A stretch of 6,168 nucleotides of DNA, from contig JBAWAP010000147.1 of NCBI GenBank assembly GCA_049589355.1, positions 1 to 6,168 on the forward strand, given 5' to 3'. Position numbers and translations under genes: made by a program. This document shows, piece after piece, positions 5,190 to 6,168 of the stretch; within the stretch, counting starts at the first letter, position 1; each line of letters opens with the position of its first letter. The notes under the pieces were generated by a model that was not told where the DNA came from, did no database searches, and saw only the letters and a program-made list of their open reading frames with translations. Origin of the DNA: JBAWAP01 sp049589355. Its GTDB lineage: Bacteria > Chloroflexota > Anaerolineae > VGOG01.

Positions 5190-6168
5190 GCAATCATTCG
5201 AAGAACAGATCACCAGGCGTAAGTTCCTGTGGGCAATGGTGGCTTTGGGAGGGGCGGTGGTCGCGGCACCGATTCTAGCGGCCTGCTTCCCACGGGCACT
5301 GGGGACAGCGACCCCTAGCCCTACGCCCAGGGCGACGACGGTGAAGCCGTTTGTAAGCCCAGAGGCGACGTCTACGCCTACCTCTATGCCCAAGGCGACG
5401 ATGAAGCCGTCTGTAGGCCCGGAGGCAACATCTACACCTACTCCTGCGCCCACGGCGTCGAAGCCGTTTGTAAGCCCAGAGGCGACATCTACGCCTACCG
5501 CTGCGCCGTCGCCGACGGCATCACCGACACCGATACCTACAGAGGAGAAGCTCATGACCCAAGTGGTGTTAGTGAAAACCAGCGATCGTGCTGAAGGAGT
5601 GACGAGGGCCTTGGACCTCCTGGGTATCAACCCGGTTCGAGGCAAGACTGTCTTTCTTAAGCCCAACTTCAACTCCGCCGACCCGGCCCCTGGCTCCACT
5701 CATAACGATACCTTGCGTTCCCTCATCGAGGCGCTTTGGGAGATGGGGGCGAAGGAGATCACCCTGGCCGACCGTAGCGGCATGGATGATACCAACCAGG
5801 TGATGCGGCAGAAGGGCATCTTCCAGATGGCCGAAGAACTGGACTTTTCCATCATCAACCTGGACGAACTGGGTGAGGATGACTGGGTGCATATCAGGCC
5901 CCAGGGCAGTCACTGGCGGGATGGCTTTCTCTTCGCCAGACCCTGTCTCGAGGCCGAATGCGTCGTTCAGACCTGTTGTCTCAAGACCCACCGCTTCGGT
6001 GGCCACTTCACCCTCTCGTTAAAGAACTCGGTGGCCTTAGTGCCGCGCCATGGGTACAATTATATGACGGAGCTACACAGCTCCCCTTATCAACGGCTGA
6101 TGATCGCCGAGCTCAATGAGCCCTACTCGCCCGACTTGATCGTCGTGGATGGTATCGAGGCCTTCACC
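5182..6168 (+). CDS. Tat-exported DUF362-domain lipoprotein (3' end missing)
   Basis: The frame is open from ATG 5182 to the window end (329 residues, no stop seen). The in-frame TGA at 5173 leaves this as the only plausible ATG before the signal peptide; GAAGGA (5174-5179) is upstream, though spaced only 2 bases away. Residues 11-16 are TRRKFL, a twin-arginine motif, followed by a hydrophobic stretch and the lipobox ILAAC with C35 as the lipidation site. Residues about 42-120 are a Thr/Pro/Ala-rich linker with three repeats. From about 126 it matches DUF362: VFLKPNFN (157-164), ALWEMGAKEITLADRSG (184-200), CCLKTH (265-270), SLKNSVALVP (279-288) and DLIVVDGIEAF (318-328). Predicted location is the outer face of the cytoplasmic membrane. 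DUF362 has no settled function; some members carry ferredoxin domains, and the missing C-terminus might hold one. The start overlaps the preceding gene by 8 bases. Confidence 0.9.
   Translation, partial: MDKQSFEEQITRRKFLWAMVALGGAVVAAPILAACFPRALGTATPSPTPRATTVKPFVSPEATSTPTSMPKATMKPSVGPEATSTPTPAPTASKPFVSPEATSTPTAAPSPTASPTPIPTEEKLMTQVVLVKTSDRAEGVTRALDLLGINPVRGKTVFLKPNFNSADPAPGSTHNDTLRSLIEALWEMGAKEITLADRSGMDDTNQVMRQKGIFQMAEELDFSIINLDELGEDDWVHIRPQGSHWRDGFLFARPCLEAECVVQTCCLKTHRFGGHFTLSLKNSVALVPRHGYNYMTELHSSPYQRLMIAELNEPYSPDLIVVDGIEAFT
5344..5520 (+). repeat. Three imperfect in-frame linker repeats in the DUF362 lipoprotein
   Basis: Three units of about 57-60 bases begin at 5344, 5404 and 5461. They encode KPFVSPEATSTPTSMP, KPSVGPEATSTPTPAP and KPFVSPEATSTPTAAP, each followed by a few variable residues. 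Units 1 and 3 are closer to each other in DNA than either is to unit 2, which has extra substitutions. The repeats keep the frame and extend a disordered Pro/Thr spacer between the membrane anchor and the catalytic-like domain. Such tracts change length by slippage or unequal recombination, so copy number may vary between strains. Confidence 0.85.
5542..5556 (+). promoter_or_regulatory. Possible internal ribosome binding site and start codon in the DUF362 gene
   Basis: GAGGAG at 5542-5547 lies 6 bases before an in-frame ATG at 5554-5556 (Met125). This is the exact boundary where the Pro/Thr linker ends and the conserved DUF362 domain begins (MTQVVLVKTSD). The spacing is better than at the annotated start at 5182. 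If used, it would make a soluble cytoplasmic form lacking the Tat signal and lipobox. The same bases encode EEK in the long form, so the match could be chance. Confidence 0.35.

Noticed and set aside
4980..5699. Minus-strand frame with Gly/Val-rich repeats (GVDVASG type)
   Set aside because: The repeats are the reverse complement of the Thr/Pro linker of the DUF362 lipoprotein; the frame crosses two real genes and has no known domain.

Overview
The window is GC-rich bacterial DNA, tightly packed, with five same-strand genes and no gap longer than about 95 bases. It most resembles an anaerobic or microaerophilic Chloroflexota-type bacterium. This is an inference from the Tat-type lipoprotein with a long Thr/Pro-rich linker (a style common in that phylum) and from the run of rubrerythrin-like proteins typical of anaerobes. 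No rRNA or other marker gene is present to confirm it.

Layout: (1) the 3' part of a ferritin-like (rubrerythrin-related) di-iron protein, bases 1-449; (2) a 59-base spacer carrying five degenerate TTCAAAG heptamers, then a complete classical rubrerythrin, 509-1057; (3) a 95-base spacer with two strong hairpins resembling a dispersed palindromic repeat, then a full-length transketolase, 1153-3168; (4) overlapping it by an ATGA, a 674-residue protein that joins a two-helix ferritin-like half-domain to a DUF255/YyaL-type thioredoxin plus alpha/alpha-barrel protein, 3165-5189; (5) overlapping that by 8 bases, a Tat-exported lipoprotein with a repeated Pro/Thr linker and a DUF362 domain, 5182 to the window end, incomplete at the 3' side.

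How they may work together: the two di-iron proteins at the left probably deal with peroxide or iron. Transketolase supplies the non-oxidative pentose phosphate pathway. The thioredoxin-fold protein and the DUF362 protein are probably translated from the same message as transketolase, because their start codons overlap the preceding stops. Three ferritin-like modules within 3.4 kb, one fused to a CxxC thioredoxin fold, suggest a redox or oxidative-stress theme, but the substrate of the fusion protein is unknown. The most notable items are the fusion protein and a possible internal translation start that would give a second, cytoplasmic form of the DUF362 protein.
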